Shown: positions 38,791 through 52,681 of the stretch, piece by piece
How the letters are laid out: every line of letters starts with the position of its first letter
Numbering within the stretch: position 1 is the first letter of the stretch
Source: Ridgeia piscesae
Lineage: Eukaryota; Annelida; Polychaeta; Sabellida; Siboglinidae
Direction of reading: 5' to 3'
NCBI GenBank assembly: GCA_025642075.2
Contig: JAODUO010000039.1
Span: 622,501-686,500 of the forward strand
Length of the DNA: 64,000 nucleotides
The notes under the pieces: generated by a model
Told to the model about the DNA's origin: nothing
The model's input: only the letters and a program-made list of their open reading frames with translations
Database searches by the model: none
Position numbers and translations under genes: made by a program

Positions 38791-40398
38791 CATGCACATA
38801 CACACAAGCTGAACAACTAACAACACATGTAACAAATTTGATTAGACTCGCACAAAGTCCAGTTTTTATTGAAGACAAAATGTTATCCGCCACACTAAGG
38901 GACAATTCATGCAGGATGATTAACTGCTTTGTCACACCAGAGTTAAAAGTGAGATGACAAATATGATCCGGGCTAAAATAAGGGTGACCTTTTATCTCGC
39001 AAAATTAATGATGCCACAGTGAAAGGAAAAGCAGGGGTAACACTCGAAAACTTCTGAAGAACACAGTGGTTGGAACTGGGGTAAAATGCATTAAAAATAA
39101 CGTTTAAATAACTAAAAATGTGTGTAGTGTGTAGCTAATAAATACATTATTACCAGTATTTTACATTTAAAAAATCTAGATAATTACTAGATACTTTTTA
39201 CACTTTGCTTATCATATTACATTTTGTATTTCTCATTAAAATATAATTAAATCAATACAATTTAAAATAAAAAGCTAACTATCACAACACAGGGATTTGG
39301 TTATATTCAGAGATAACTGCTGATTTCTATATTTGCAAAATGTCACTAGCAAGAAATATTAGTACATTTTGAGAATTAATTTAGAATATATGACCATTTT
39401 TGTTAACTATATAAAAAGTGATGTGTATAAACTTAACTACAGTCACGCTTCAGTGAATTCTATCCAACTGACATCAAGATCCGCATGATCGGCACTGCCT
39501 CGGTTAACCAAAAGCCGCGGTCAAACACAGCAATAATCACTACACAATACTGCTGGACCCTTCAACCGGTCAACATGAAAGGGCATCATTAGCTGACCAT
39601 TGAGTGTAACTTAGTCTTGCCATATTAACATTGTTGACCAGTGCTTTGGTGTAAGAGGCCCTTCGGTGCTTTATGACAGCTGTGAATTGTGGGTAATCTG
39701 TGTGCGGGAACGAGAAACAACCACAAAGGGAAAGCTCGAGGAAGCAGCTGCCAAACCCTGAGCAACCTCCACACCTGCTCATGTTACGCATGAGCGACCA
39801 AGCGTGGCCCTTATTAAACTGTTTCACCGCTTTATGTGCAAATGTGCGGAAAAACAAAATAAAAATATTCCTCCATCAATTTGCTTTACGAAAGACTTGC
39901 AATACATATACAACATATAAATAATTCCATGAGCAATATAGTTATTTTGAATAATGTGTACTACATACTCTGATATATCAAAAAAAGTTATAAACAGATT
40001 TTTTAAACATAACTGTTGCAGAAGAAATTAACAAGGTAAACATAACCTTCATTTTTCATAGAAATAACATTTCATGTTATGTTTTGTGTCCATTAAACAA
40101 AATAAACCTAATGAAAACAAGATGTAATTAAAACCTGTGGCAACAATGTTCTTGGAGATTAAAAATGTTCATAAATCATTCCTTCAAAGTTCTCATCTTC
40201 ATGATTCTGATAGTGTCAGCAATGTGGTATGCATGTCACCACTACAGTGGGCAGAAGGTTCTTTCTGAGAAAAAAAATTCTGACATGCTAGCTTTGCATT
40301 AATGAAATTGCAAAGAAGATGTAGAACTTTATCTATGCAGGTGATGGACGTAACTTTCATCATACAATTTACTCTAGCAGCAAATAGTGGTCATCATT
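38791..40398. other. AT-rich non-coding DNA
   Basis: 39060-39420 and 39850-40150 are strongly AT-rich. No feature is supported. Confidence 0.4.
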
Positions 40399-40464
40399 GT
40401 GAGAGAGCGAGAGCGAGAGCGAGAGCGAGAGCAAGAGCAAGAGAAGAGCAAGAGAGAGAAGGAG

Positions 40465-40509
<45 letters not shown>

Positions 40510-40530
40510 GGAGAGGGAGACAGAAAGAGA
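40399..40530. repeat. (GAGAGC)n/(GA)n compound microsatellite
   Basis: GAGAGCGAGAGC units change into a long GA run with GGGAGAGG interruptions. Confidence 0.95.
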
Positions 40531-41039
40531 GCTATGTTAAACTTGTTTATAATATCACATACTTGACACCGAAATCAGCCAATTAACATAACAATCCTTA
40601 ATCGTATATAATCCTGCAAAACACAATTGACAAAACGTTTTATTTAGACATTATTTACGTGGCAGAAAAACCAAATTTCTGAATATTTCCTTCTGCTTGC
40701 AACACATGATGTCAATTACGTGAGATGCCAGTAATAAAGACTCTACGAATGAAACAAGTCCGGGAAACTAATTCATGGAACATTTATTGACACGCTAACA
40801 TTTTCCAGATGCGACGGTGGAACAAAACAATCGTTGTCAGAAAAGATGAGTGTTAAATAAATCTCACGGCAGGTGTGTTAGCGCACAAATTATGACACGC
40901 TTCAAGACACGCCTGTCTTGCTCTCTATAAGTATTTAATGGTCGGCGTGCTCCGAGACTGCTGTAATTACAGGCCAGCACGTGAAACAGCCACACAGAGG
41001 CACGCGTGCACACACGGGCATGCAGACAGCCTGAGAGGG

Positions 41040-41480
41040 CTGTGGCATGCATGGGTATGAAACGTTCAGCACCGCATCAATACCCGTAGTTTATGATCGC
41101 ATTCGAACACAGATGCTGCGGCTGCGAGGCGTTGTCACTGTTCACTCAAGCGTGACCTCCCTTCAGCTGTCTACTCGTTGCTCCGCGGCGACGATTGTTC
41201 TTCGCGACATCCGAAATAAATAGTGGCACGCGTCCACCACCCCCTGGCCGCGTCAAAAGCGGTGGCACCAGCGCACTGCACCGCGTCGCGCGCCGGCGGA
41301 TTAAAGCGTTTGATGTGCGCACACGCCTGTGTCAATATTTCATCGGCGCGCCGTGTCACTCAAGATGGCCGCGCGTCAAACCTCTCGCCTTACACCCGAG
41401 CGTGTGCCACGACGAACAAAAAAGCTGCCAATTAGACGAACTGTCAGCGGTTCCATGCATGGTGGATAGGTGGCATCGGC
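41040..41480. promoter_or_regulatory. CpG-rich block with a YY1-type motif; candidate promoter
   Basis: CpG dinucleotides are far denser here than in the flanks, for example CCGCGTCGCGCGCCGGCGG at 41281-41299. CAAGATGGCCGC at 41361-41372 matches the YY1 consensus, which in animals often lies just downstream of TATA-less transcription starts on the sense strand. That would point to plus-strand transcription. I found no exon downstream with clear protein similarity, so promoter function is inference. Confidence 0.35.
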
Positions 41481-44400
41481 ATGGCAGATGTTGCCGAGCG
41501 CCTGTGTCCATTAGCAGGAGCCTGGCGGGAGGGCCTGAGAGATGTCAGAGGAGATGCTGGGATGTATAGGGATGCGGACCACATGACAGAGTGCCGTCTG
41601 TCGCTGGTAAAAAACACACGCCAATCCGATATAAGCTCGTTACTCCTGATAAAACCCGGTGTCAGTCTGATGTATGTTTCGCACAACTGAAATTGGACCA
41701 GTGCCGGTCACAATGGCACGGTACAGCGGGAGGCGGTCATTAAGAAGCCGTCGTTAATTAACACAAACTCAGGAATAGCGCAACACCTGGTGTGAAAAAA
41801 GCGAAACAACAAAGGACTGTAGAGGGCTCCACGTGACAATGGTGTCGAAACGAGCAGCCAAGGGGCATAATTAATAACGCATTAGACCATCTAGATTTAT
41901 ATACCGCTGCGTGAAATCTCACTTTATTGTATGATTTGTGAAACACCAGCGAACAATTCACCTGGATGCTCTGTGATTGCCACTCGAGATGCGAAATGTT
42001 ATTTATTATGCAGACACAATTGCTGGAGCAATACGGCCTGTAAGTGTGTCACGATACATGGTGAGACTCCACGTGACTCGAGCTGATTGGGGACAGGACA
42101 CGAATATTAACGACGGATGACAGTTGCAGTTTCCGACTGATGAATATTAGGAAAATCAGGTCATCAATATCTTGTGTTATAGCTTTCTTATCTTAAATGT
42201 CCGATTTAATATTGAGTTTACCACACTGTCATCCACATATAGCGAATTATGTAGCGCAGATAGTATTAACCATTTTAGATCGTAGTGTCTATAATGGGAT
42301 TTGCATTTTACATTGTTGTACGTTGTGGTTTCACAACAGTTCGATAATCACTTACATCTGACAAGTTGTCTAAATGCACAAAATCATAACACATGTATAC
42401 ATTTGCCCTAAACAGGTTGTACTGCACGAAAGATGGCATTCTTCATTACTTGTCAAGATCGCCAGACACAACTACCCTGGACACTAGCCGCCGATGCCAT
42501 GGCAACCACTATAATAATCGTTTTCAAGTGCGAGACTTACATGGCCTATTTTCATTCTTTCACACATTTCACTTAAATTTATTTTAAGGTTTTGCCAGAA
42601 AATCTACTTTTCTCAAAGACAGCAATGACATTTGCACTGGAACTTCGACTGTTTCTGGCCTCGGTCTAGACACTTCAAATATGTTTGGATGAGCAACATT
42701 AAAAACTATGAAACATTCTTCCATATTATGTAGAGGTAATATCGCTCTCACTTCATTCTCATGCTAGTGTTTTTTGCAGAAGATGCCTCAAAAACATATA
42801 TTTCATCGCAGAGACAGATAATGACTTTGTCTATATGTCCCACTATATTCACTCATAACTTTACTGATGCCTTAAGATGTTTAGACACTTTATACAATTT
42901 GCCATGTTTTCAAATTGCGGAATCGGTGACACTGATAGACTTCTGAGAACACTAAAAGTGACAAAAAAGACTCGACAGTTAAATAAACCCACACCGTAAC
43001 ACTGAAAGTCTGCGACAACACCAATACATCATGCAGTCAATAACACCTGGATACATGCACTCGCATGATGCCATAAAGTCATAAATTGCGTAACTTTCCA
43101 CAAGTTAATCGCCGTTCCGCTTCACTGAACGTGCCCCAACGTCACACGTGGCCGACCACAATCAAAGCCAGCCAAAGCGAGTTGTACGAATGGATAATTA
43201 CATCATCTGAGTTGGACAGTGTGATGAGTTTTATATGCTATGTCGACGGTCGCGTGTCAGTGGAGGAGGTGGCTGATTTAGTAGGAGGTAAATAATAATT
43301 GCAGGTATCAGACGGACCTGTTGACCAGCTGCCGTACCTGATAACGACATCTAGCGTCTCACCTGTGGCGAGTCAGCCAATCAACACAGAGCGTCATGAA
43401 CTAAGTATAATATGGAGCAATAAAAGAGTTCATATTGAGCTAAGCGCTGATTTTAACTTACACAGATGCAAAAGTTATATATTTCCCTGCTTATTAATTA
43501 AATTACTACTTTCATAATATTTGGTATATTCATGATGTTTAATGTAATTTTACAATGTATATTTTAATGCTTGTCCACTTGATTTAATTGATGTATAAAT
43601 AATGCTGCTATTATAGTAAATAAAGTAGGCAGTGTGTAAAATAACAGCATTTTATTCCATAGCAATGTACAATGAAACCCAAAATCAAGAAACAAATAAA
43701 AACATAAGGAAAATGCATTTTCTCGTTAAACACACCCAGTTAATAAAACACTGCAATTTTAAAGACTTTTATGATGACTGTCTCAAAGCGAACATAGGAC
43801 GACCGAGTCAAATATTAACAACACCAATGACTCCATTTCTAAAGTAAAAAATGACTGACATTAAAACACTTTCACCAGTTAATCCGTTTCCTCGCACAAA
43901 GACATACCGGCAGACGCGCTGCGCCGCAAATTGTTTTGTGCAAAGCGCAGTGAACTGTGACCAGCGTGCCTTCACAACCGCCATCTGGTGCCTATATCAG
44001 CATAATTATTATCGCTACATTACCATAATTTTTATCAGTGGCGCTGTCCCTTCCTCCTATTGTCAATGTGGTCTGTCCCCCCCCCCTCTCGCCTGCCACA
44101 AAGCCACAGACGTCTCACAATACCAGCCCGACTGCGTCCCGGATTGACGATCATTTGATACGCACTTTTTCCGAGCACGAATTACCATACAGGTGATGTG
44201 CGGGTGAGGGGTGAGTGCCACGCGACCAGCCACGCCAGGTGTACCCCCTGCCCCATCACCAGTAACCCTACCCCAGTGCTGAGAATCCTCTGCTAATTAT
44301 TTCTTTGTCATTGCATCCCTTTGTCTCACTGTCCCAGTTATCACCCACCGCCCCGACGCACATTTCGGGTCTACGGAGTGAATCTGTATCGGGGCGATGG

Positions 44401-44680
44401 GAGGGGTAATTATTGTCGCTAAGCAGGTGCGGTCAGGGCACAAGGTGACAGACAATGGAGGCACGCGTCGGCTGTCACAGCCACGGATGCCCTGGTGTGG
44501 GGGCATTCAACTAATTGTGAGGGAAAGCGGCAGTGATGTGACTCGAACCGAACGGGAACTGAATCTCTCAGTGGGAAGACACGCGACCAACTTCACTGAA
44601 TATATATATCACTAATCAACTGTTATTAAATGTTGATTCAATGACATGTTTTGTCCATTAAATATACATTTAACATAACC
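41481..44680. other. Single-copy non-coding DNA
   Basis: Apart from the X-box at 42493-42506, nothing is supported. Open frames of 60-98 codons (for example 43851-44147) show no domain. Confidence 0.4.
42493..42506. promoter_or_regulatory. Near-perfect RFX X-box
   Basis: GATGCCATGGCAAC differs at one base from the palindromic RFX site GTTGCCATGGCAAC. X-boxes are typical of ciliary gene promoters, but no gene start is visible beside it. Confidence 0.35.
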
Positions 44681-45042
44681 TTTGTTTGCAATTTTAAAAG
44701 GTTACTTCAATAACCATGTTTTCTTTCAAGAACTTTGTCTTCTTGAAAAATATTATGATATCCTAAAAGAGAAGGAGATAAATGTAGCAGTTTGCATTCG
44801 GAGAAAAACTATGGCTAAAATTAAGAAAGCAAATGGTTTTACAAAAATAAAATGTATTCTTATCCTTATCCTTTTAAAAACAAAATATTCTAAACATAAA
44901 GAAAACCAATCATCTGTGAATGACAAAAAATTGAAAAATATACGTACTTTGCTCGAAAAAATGATACTGACTTTCCTTAGGCAACTTGCGTTTCAATTCT
45001 TCTTAGAATTTTTTTTTAAATTTCATGCCACTAAATTTGCTT

Positions 45043-45572
45043 GCAAAACTTTCCCCATAATTGTTTTTCCTAGATCTGACAAACAACCATCTGCTACATT
45101 TTTCATGGCGGTCACATCACGCCAAATAACTTCATGAGGTTGCATAGAAATTTGTGCGGTCAAGCGTAACAAAGCCAGCATCAAGCGGTGCATGACACAG
45201 TCAGGACAGATGGTCTTCTGCCTGTCTGATAGTCATCTATGCAGTCCACACCTCATTTCGTGTGACACTGACAACATTAGCATCACGTCTGGCTAACACG
45301 AATAATTCTACTGACACTTTTAAAGAATTGTCCAAAATTTCTTTTAGCAAAATTTCTTTTAAAAGCAAAAAAACTCCAGAAAAATTATCGTGCATGTCAA
45401 CAGGGCAATTGTTGGCTATTAGAAAGGCTAATAATTTTTCATCATTGTAATATTGCATAATTACCCTCCTTAGATTATTAGCAATTCTGGAAATGTTTAA
45501 ACTTTGTTTAATCCCTTGAATCTGTTGCACCACTGAGCTTGTTTTTATGACATGGGCAAAGTTGAAGTAATT
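45043..45572 (-). pseudogene. Unidentified protein-like frame(s), possibly decayed mobile-element ORF
   Basis: The minus strand is open for about 111 codons from 45572 to a TAG at 45237-45239. It reads NFAHVIKTSSVVQQ, then SLNISRIANNLRRVI and later DNSLKVSVELFVLARRDA. In a different frame, about 69 further codons follow from about 45240 down to about 45034 (LSDRQKTICPDC..., then HEVIWRDVTAMKNVADG). The amino-acid mix is more protein-like than in other AT-rich frames of this window. The shift in frame and the lack of an early ATG suggest a broken gene or transposon ORF. I do not recognise the family. Part of the lysine/leucine-rich stretch is explained by a short repeated TTTCTTTTAGCAAAA-like word. 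The opposite strand is also open at 44682-45137 but reads as low-complexity Lys/Ile/Leu sequence. Confidence 0.3.
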
Positions 45573-47934
45573 TTATTATAACTATTATCTAATAGTTGGT
45601 TTGATCTTGTCAAATATATATCAATGGCATTAGAACATTCTTGCTAAAGCCAACTTTAGATCAGAGAGATTACCTGATAGCAATGGATAGCTACAATCTT
45701 ACTATATAATGCCACACTGTATCTTGTTGTCAGGCTACCATGCCAGAAATAGCATGTGATCATGTCGCATGCCACAGCTCACTGTTTACAGATCGAGGAA
45801 GTGTTGCGCTAATGTTCCCACCATGCCCAAGGGCCAAGGCTGCTCAATGCAGACTTCACACAGGTAACTGTACTCCCTTATCAAAATGATTCTAATGAAA
45901 TCCGTACGCTGTTTACATGTTGAAATAAAAAAGTCCTTACAAATCTAAAAACATCAACCGACTTAAAAATAAACCAGACAAAATATTAATTACAGAATGC
46001 CGCCATCGGTCGGAGATTGGGGTCAAACAAGCATACGTAAAACGTTACTTGACCTTTTGTGGACTTCACAAACACATATCGCTGCTTCAATATGTGATCA
46101 TACATCCTGTTATGCCGAGTTATTTTGCGGAAAAAACACAAAAAACTAACAACAGAAACTTGACACTGAAGATGTGCAATGAACACTCCCTACATAGCCT
46201 GTCTGACCCCCAGGTGACACATAGATAACAGGGTGAATACCTCCTGTCTAGGGTAACCAGATATTCAACAGGAGGTAGAAAGAAGATCAAAGTCGCAACA
46301 TATCTATCTGAGTCATGATTTAATTCTGATACAATATCACACCACTGTAGTAATTATCAGAATTTCGTATTTGCCGTGATTTTCTCCCACGGAATTGCAA
46401 GGAAGACTCCTGACTATCTGTCTGTCATCTGTAGGATGCTTTGATGAATCGCAAAAACACACTTTATGTAAACACTATGTTTCTAAACATGTGACACCAC
46501 TGCTGTTTTCCTAAACATGCCTCTTCTGACAATTCTGTCAACATGTCACACAATACCGCCCACATGCACACGCATGCACGCAGTTGCATGCATACCCAAA
46601 CACACAGATTACCGGGGTAACAGACATTTGTATCTAGCCATGGTAGGCAACTATTCAAATTCAAAGTACCTTTACTGTTGACATAACTTTACTGTCTCTC
46701 ATGGAGACATTATCTTGTGGTGTTTGCTATGACAAAGTAATAACACATGTGTAACTGAGAACACAGACCACGAATACATACTTCATTGATATGAATGTAT
46801 ATTCACATAATATTATATTCATATTATATGCATGCATATATGCTTGCACGCACGCACACACACTCATGCAGTCATACATCCATTAAACTACATTTGGTCA
46901 GAAATGATGGCAGAGCAGAAATGAATCAACACTACGTATCACAAATGTACGACAATAAACAACCACATTTTATATATTTAAGAGTTGCATTCATGGGAAG
47001 GGAGGGGCGGGCATCCAAAATATCACAATAAAAAATCGGTTAAATCCTTTGAGAATATGGACCGATGTTCTCCGTGACACGGCGAAGACACACGGAGACA
47101 AGACAGAAGAATGCGTGCAGAAAGACTGAATGACAGGCGACTATAATGACATGTCATCTAAGATCTCGTGGGTCACATGACTACACAATGAGGGTCAAGA
47201 AGACAGGAAATGGCGTGGAGCCGCACACACACCCTCTCGGTTGGGGGTCGGGCTGCGTGAGTGACCCCGTCTTGTCAGGTACACGAGAATGATCGGTGGG
47301 GCGACTTGTGAAGCCCTTCCTAACATTGTCACCTGCACGGACTGAGTAACCCACTGAGGCGCCTGCTAAATTCACTGTAACAAATGTCATTCATCTAAAC
47401 AGCCGAGCAACATTATTTACACTGAAGCCACGACTGTAACATATTTGGCCACAGATAGGTAATTATCCTCCTCTCTTATATAGACTGTCTCTGTTTTGCA
47501 CATTTCCTGAACGCAGCGAAAACCACCACGGACAAGGACACCCTCTGTTGTCGACCCTTGTAGCATCTAGTAGAACACCCTAAATGACGTTGTTCAGATT
47601 TAATGAAGTGTGATTCACTAGGTGGCAGCACTGTTGTTGCGTGACTGGTGGTTTGGGTTTGTTCATTCATGAAACGAATGCACCTTCTTTACCTCTGCCT
47701 CGACCGCTGTAGGTATTTCCTGTAGCTATAGAACTATTTCTGCAACATCGCATGGGTCACTTCAACTTGAGTTACCAGTGCAATCATTAAGAAGTGTTGT
47801 AAAACTGCATTCTGTCTGGAGCATGTATTTTGCCTTGTGTTCTTATTCCGGTGTTGGCATTGCTCTCTTTCTAAGTCTGTTCTACACTAAACATGGCCGT
47901 CAGGCCAATGGAAGTGCATACAATTTATAATAAT
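45573..47934. other. Single-copy non-coding DNA
   Basis: No supported exon or RNA gene. GGTCACATGAC occurs at 47171-47181. Confidence 0.4.
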
Positions 47935-47975
47935 AAATAATCTAGTCTAGTCTATGGCGCCAATATCTTCAGGTT
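47918..47975 (-). mobile_element. Possible SINE-like 3' tail
   Basis: ATAATAATAAATAAT is followed by a CTAGTCTAGTCTATGGCGCCAATATC-type sequence (47941-47966). It shares CGCCAATATC and the ATT-repeat tail with 60258-60330. Read on the minus strand, this is a GGCGC-word followed by an ATT-repeat tail, a layout seen in many invertebrate SINEs. Only the tail is recognisable. Confidence 0.3.
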
Positions 47976-50904
47976 TTAGCTTTATCATAGTCGAGGGTAG
48001 TGTAAAAGTCACCAACAATTGGATGGGTGAGTTAATTTCATAAATAAATTGTAGAAAAAATTCTAATTATACATAGCGAGTTTTAAAATTTATTTCCATT
48101 GCTCTGTATACAGGTGTATTTTTGCATTTCATCTTTATAAAAATTCCCAATTATAATTATCATTATTTTAAGGCATTTCATTTAGACAATTTGCAGCTAT
48201 ATACCACTGTCCTTTTGTCATATGTAATATTCACTGACTGAAAAAAGAAAGAAAAATACCTGGACATCTTTCTGTATAAGAACAACACAATATGCTAAAC
48301 TACAGGATTATGCTTTAGAGTATGAAATTCATATTTCGATCATAAATCCGTGACCAGGCGATGAAGCACGGAAGGGACTTTCCCAGTTTCCCGGAATATG
48401 GAAATCAAACTGAGGCCCTCTAAACAAAGGCAGGAGGGTGTTGATGGGGGTGGGGGTAGCTACAACCTGATACACCCTCTCTAGGATGTCCAGAGCTATC
48501 GGCTGTGACAGTGGAACAAAGCAACAGTATTTACAACCGGGATGATACCGTTGATCAGCCGGTGACTTCTACACGATCCAAGCAGAATGTCACAGGACAA
48601 CGCGTGCCTCCGAGACATTGTTAGTGAACCTTCCACAGGGACACGAGGACTTTGGGTGCTTTGATACCTCCGATTCTTTTATAGCGTGTTGGGTGACAAC
48701 GACGATTGTAGGACAAAGTTATGTGACAATTACGGTGTACAATCCCCCTCGTCAATGCATTCCTGAACAACTTCTCAGTCAAACTGCCAATTTAACATCC
48801 TGATTGGTGCTGTCCTGATGCTGTTCGTTTGCCAATAGGAAATGGTGGGTTTGCGTTATGGTAATCATTATCGGAGGATTTGAGATGGAGCAGGGGTGGT
48901 TAGCAGGTGAGGGTACGTCTGTGGTTCATGCATCAATCAGCCTCATACCTTGGAATGGGTTTGTAGAATGGGCAGTGGGGTGTCGGGGGTAGGTGTCGGG
49001 TGTAGGCGAGGAAGAGTTTGAAGACAGGGAATAAGAAAGGGCGACACTGAGTGATGAGGGGCTCACAAAGGATGAAGGGTTGTGGTAGGAGATGGGCAGA
49101 TGGGACACGTGGGCTATGAAGGGTATGTGAAAGGGTTGGGTTGGTGAAGGGCATAGGGAGGGAATGGGAGAGAGGAACAGAGGTTCAGTGTATGATGTGG
49201 GTTCAAGGCTTATGCATAACTCAGTGGGGATGCCGGGAGGCGGGAAAAATTTGGGAGAGAGGACAGAAAGAGCAAGATGGTTTCTGACCCATAAATCCCA
49301 CAGAAAGTACACAATCCCAACTTATGACCACACACTCGTGAATCTGCACCGTCCCCCCAACACAACTCCCCTCAATCAGGGTTAACAGCCCCCTACCCCT
49401 CCACCCCAGTATCACGCCCTCCACCAGATGGCAGTCCGACAATGGTTTCTCCCTGACAGCCCACATTTCAATTTCCCCACGCTGCCCTGCCAACCCACTC
49501 TGCTGAGCCACTGTTAAATTCAAATTTCCACATCGCAATTTCAATTTGCGATTCACAAACTGTGACACGTCCAGCCTAATGGTGCGGTTAAATTTAAACC
49601 AACTCTAGGGTGGACAATTATACTGGCCTCGGTCAGCGCCTGTCACTACTGGACAATGGGAATAGAAGGCTGAGCTAATCACCCCCTCCCAAATTGGGCA
49701 GCTCTAGGAAATTGAGGCAGGCTAAATGTAGTGGAATGCGGGAAACGGGCTGGGGAGATATTGAGGTGCGTGCGTGCATGCGTGCTTCCACGTGCACCAG
49801 ACAATAGCACGCGGAGGAACGTAGCCGTGCCAGCGTCAGCCAAGCGGGGAAACGTGGGTTTTGTGTTCGTGTCAAATCTGGTCTATATAGTCAACTAATG
49901 AGCATTAACAGAGTTAGTATTAATTAGTATCTTATACAGTTTGCATACACTTATTCTGACACGACTAGGGTAGTAAATTAGGCGGCTAGACCGATGAGGC
50001 GCTAGATTAGTTATCACTTAGAAATGACAAGAAGAAATCAGCCGTGAACATCTGCATTTGGAAACTACTACATAAAATCACCCGTGAATGCCTGCTGTAA
50101 CGGTTACAAAAAGCAAGAATACCATCTCGTACAGCATATTTAATCGACACAGCAATTCAATTTGTCATAACATTCGCCAGGCCCGTGTCTAATCCATTCA
50201 AGTAACATGATATAAAACGATGTTGTGCTTTGTAAAAATAGCCACACCAATATCCGCAGCATTTTTCAGATATCAAAGCATTGGCTATGTGGGTGGCACA
50301 CGTCTGACCCGCTGGGAAAATATTGCCTCAAAGGCAGCAACGCAATTACATTTTTGATAGGTTCTCGCCTCATTTGCATACTTGGTGGAATCCAAAACGG
50401 CAATCTGTGAAGCAATGGGGCGAAATCTGACTCAGTCGTTTGTTGAAATGGCAAAAATGACCCGTGATTCTATCGACACCGAAAATCACTTTCTAAAATC
50501 GCAGACCGCAGAACGGAACAAAACGAGAATGGTTATCGACTCGGGTGGTGAATAAGGCTACACTGTTAAAGCACTTCACCGATAACCACAACACATTAGA
50601 AGATGACCCTTGAGTCAGGTGCAAGGGGGTAGATCACATGACCCCGAGGGTCGCACACAATGTCTTTCTATGAGGACGAAGGTGCGCAAGGTAACAGACA
50701 CATCCGCCCATCGGTTACGATTACTGATTAAGCCGCGTGCAAAAAGCCGCAGTTCGGCCCCAAATATCTGTCTGCATCAGATGCATCTCACACATATCTG
50801 GTTTCCGATGTTCGCCGTGATATCAGATCAGTCACCCCACCGAGTAATCAACCCATCCCTAGACTGGGTGAGAACAGGAACAACAGTCCGAAACTGGGTG
50901 GAAT
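47976..50904. other. Single-copy non-coding DNA
   Basis: A three-run G tract lies at 48437-48457. 48930-49200 is G-rich with loose GGGTGTGGGG words, and its reverse strand gives a 128-codon Pro/Ser frame that I regard as compositional. Nothing else is supported. Confidence 0.4.
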
Positions 50905-50942
50905 ATGTGCGTGCATGCGTGCGTGCGTGCGTGCATGTGCAC
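50905..50942. repeat. (GTGC)n microsatellite
   Basis: GTGC/GTGCAT tetranucleotides repeat about eight times. Confidence 0.9.
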
Positions 50943-52681
50943 TGCGACTAGCCACAATGTATTTATAGTTGTTTTTACCTGAGATTACTGATTGCGAGTG
51001 GTCAAAGCAGGGCTTCATTTTGAAACGAGACATCCTATTCGCTCCATGTGTCAAACAAAGCCGTATTCCCCCGACCCGCGTCAAAAGAATGGTTGTCGGA
51101 GAGGGGCGTAGACATGATAGGCGGGATAGGAATGCCTGTGCCCTATGATTCCCTCAGATGGGATGGTGGCGGCGTAATAATACGCGCTTACAATGCCGTA
51201 GCGGCGTGTAATTACTTACTATTAATGTAGTGTATATACGTGGTGGGAGTGTAACGTGTTGATCTACCGATAAGTCATCACTGTTGCATCTCTTGTCAGA
51301 GGCTGAATCGCTCAGCATGCAAAAACCACCCACAAGGGCTGTGTTTCACCATTTCCTGTGTAATTCGACCCGTATCGCTAACAATCACCGAACACCCATT
51401 CCTTCAGTAAAGCGACTTTTCTGTGACTGAGCATCGTCAACAAAGAATTCACGACTCCGTAGAGGTGTTGTGAGACATATCAGAACTCAATGACACACTT
51501 GTTTTTTTCTACAAAGTTGTGGCATTAAAGAGGCTAATTCTGTAAAAATTACTGGGTATTTTGTTGATGATTGAGTATGCAATTGCAGGGTTAAAGGTGA
51601 CAAACACCGTAATAAAAATATTTCGCTAAATTGAAGAGGCACTTCTGCTGCATACAATGTATCAAAAGATTCTCGACAATGAAGTGCAGAAATAATTATA
51701 GTAATATAATAAATATAATGTCTACTACGCCAAAACTAATTCCTCAAAGGTCCAGCAGCACATAAAACAATGTTTGACAGACATAAAAATTTGACTGTAC
51801 AAAATTACAGTTATTATAGATGCAAGAAAATGTCACAGAGAAGGGTAAACATTGCTAAAAAGTTAAATATATAATAACATACCTGGGGTATTACTTGCGA
51901 AGTAGAAAAACTGTTTACTCTGATAACCAGTTTTTATTTCCAGAAACTCAAATTGCTTCGACGGCAGCAATTTTCTTTTTCTTTTCAAATTACGGAATGC
52001 AAGTTACATAAAATGACTAACACATGGAGTGAAACTAAAGCTAACTTCAATAAAATATTACTCAGAAACACTATTGTATTTAGTTATATAAACACATTTA
52101 ACACATGCTCGACTCTGACGAGCAGAGTTAATTTAGACACTGAGGGAGTTAGATTGCGCCCAATGCCCTGGACCAATGTCCTCACGCCACACGGAGGTTC
52201 TATGAAGGGTGAAATCACTTCTCCCTGCCCGATCCCCGTGCCATTTCATAACATCTGGCAACCCTGTCAACACCCTGAGATAGAGAGGGTTAATTCAATG
52301 CAACAATCAGATCGCCTGCCTGGCTGACCACTGCCACTTCCGCTGGTCACTGCGTGATGGACTGACCGCAGGGTGACAGGTCAAACCATAACCGTGACAA
52401 ATACCAATAATCACTGCCCAGTGCAGGTGCTTAGGCAATTATGCAAATGCGAGTTGGTGGTTTAATACCTATCTACATTGAGTGGACACCTTTGGAAACT
52501 GACACAGTGAAGAAAGGTCCAGCCTTGACACTGACACACAGAGAGAGGGGAGGGGAGGGGTGGTTGTTTATAGCAGTCTCAATAAACAATGGTTACATTT
52601 GAGGTCTGAAATATGCACCATCTGTACACCCACCTCCACACCGTCTTTGACCTATGTTTTCCCTCAACAGCCCCTCTTCTT
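50943..52681. other. Single-copy non-coding DNA
   Basis: 51480-52120 is AT-rich. A 124-codon frame at 51953-52327 has no domain and is not called. Confidence 0.4.

Noticed and set aside
44505..44560. tRNA-like TGACTCGAACCGAA word
   Set aside because: No cloverleaf or paired acceptor stem could be built around it. No tRNA or rRNA gene was recognised anywhere in the window.
44682..45137. 151-codon plus-strand frame
   Set aside because: It is Lys/Ile/Leu/Phe-rich low-complexity sequence in AT-rich DNA, and the opposite strand is more protein-like.
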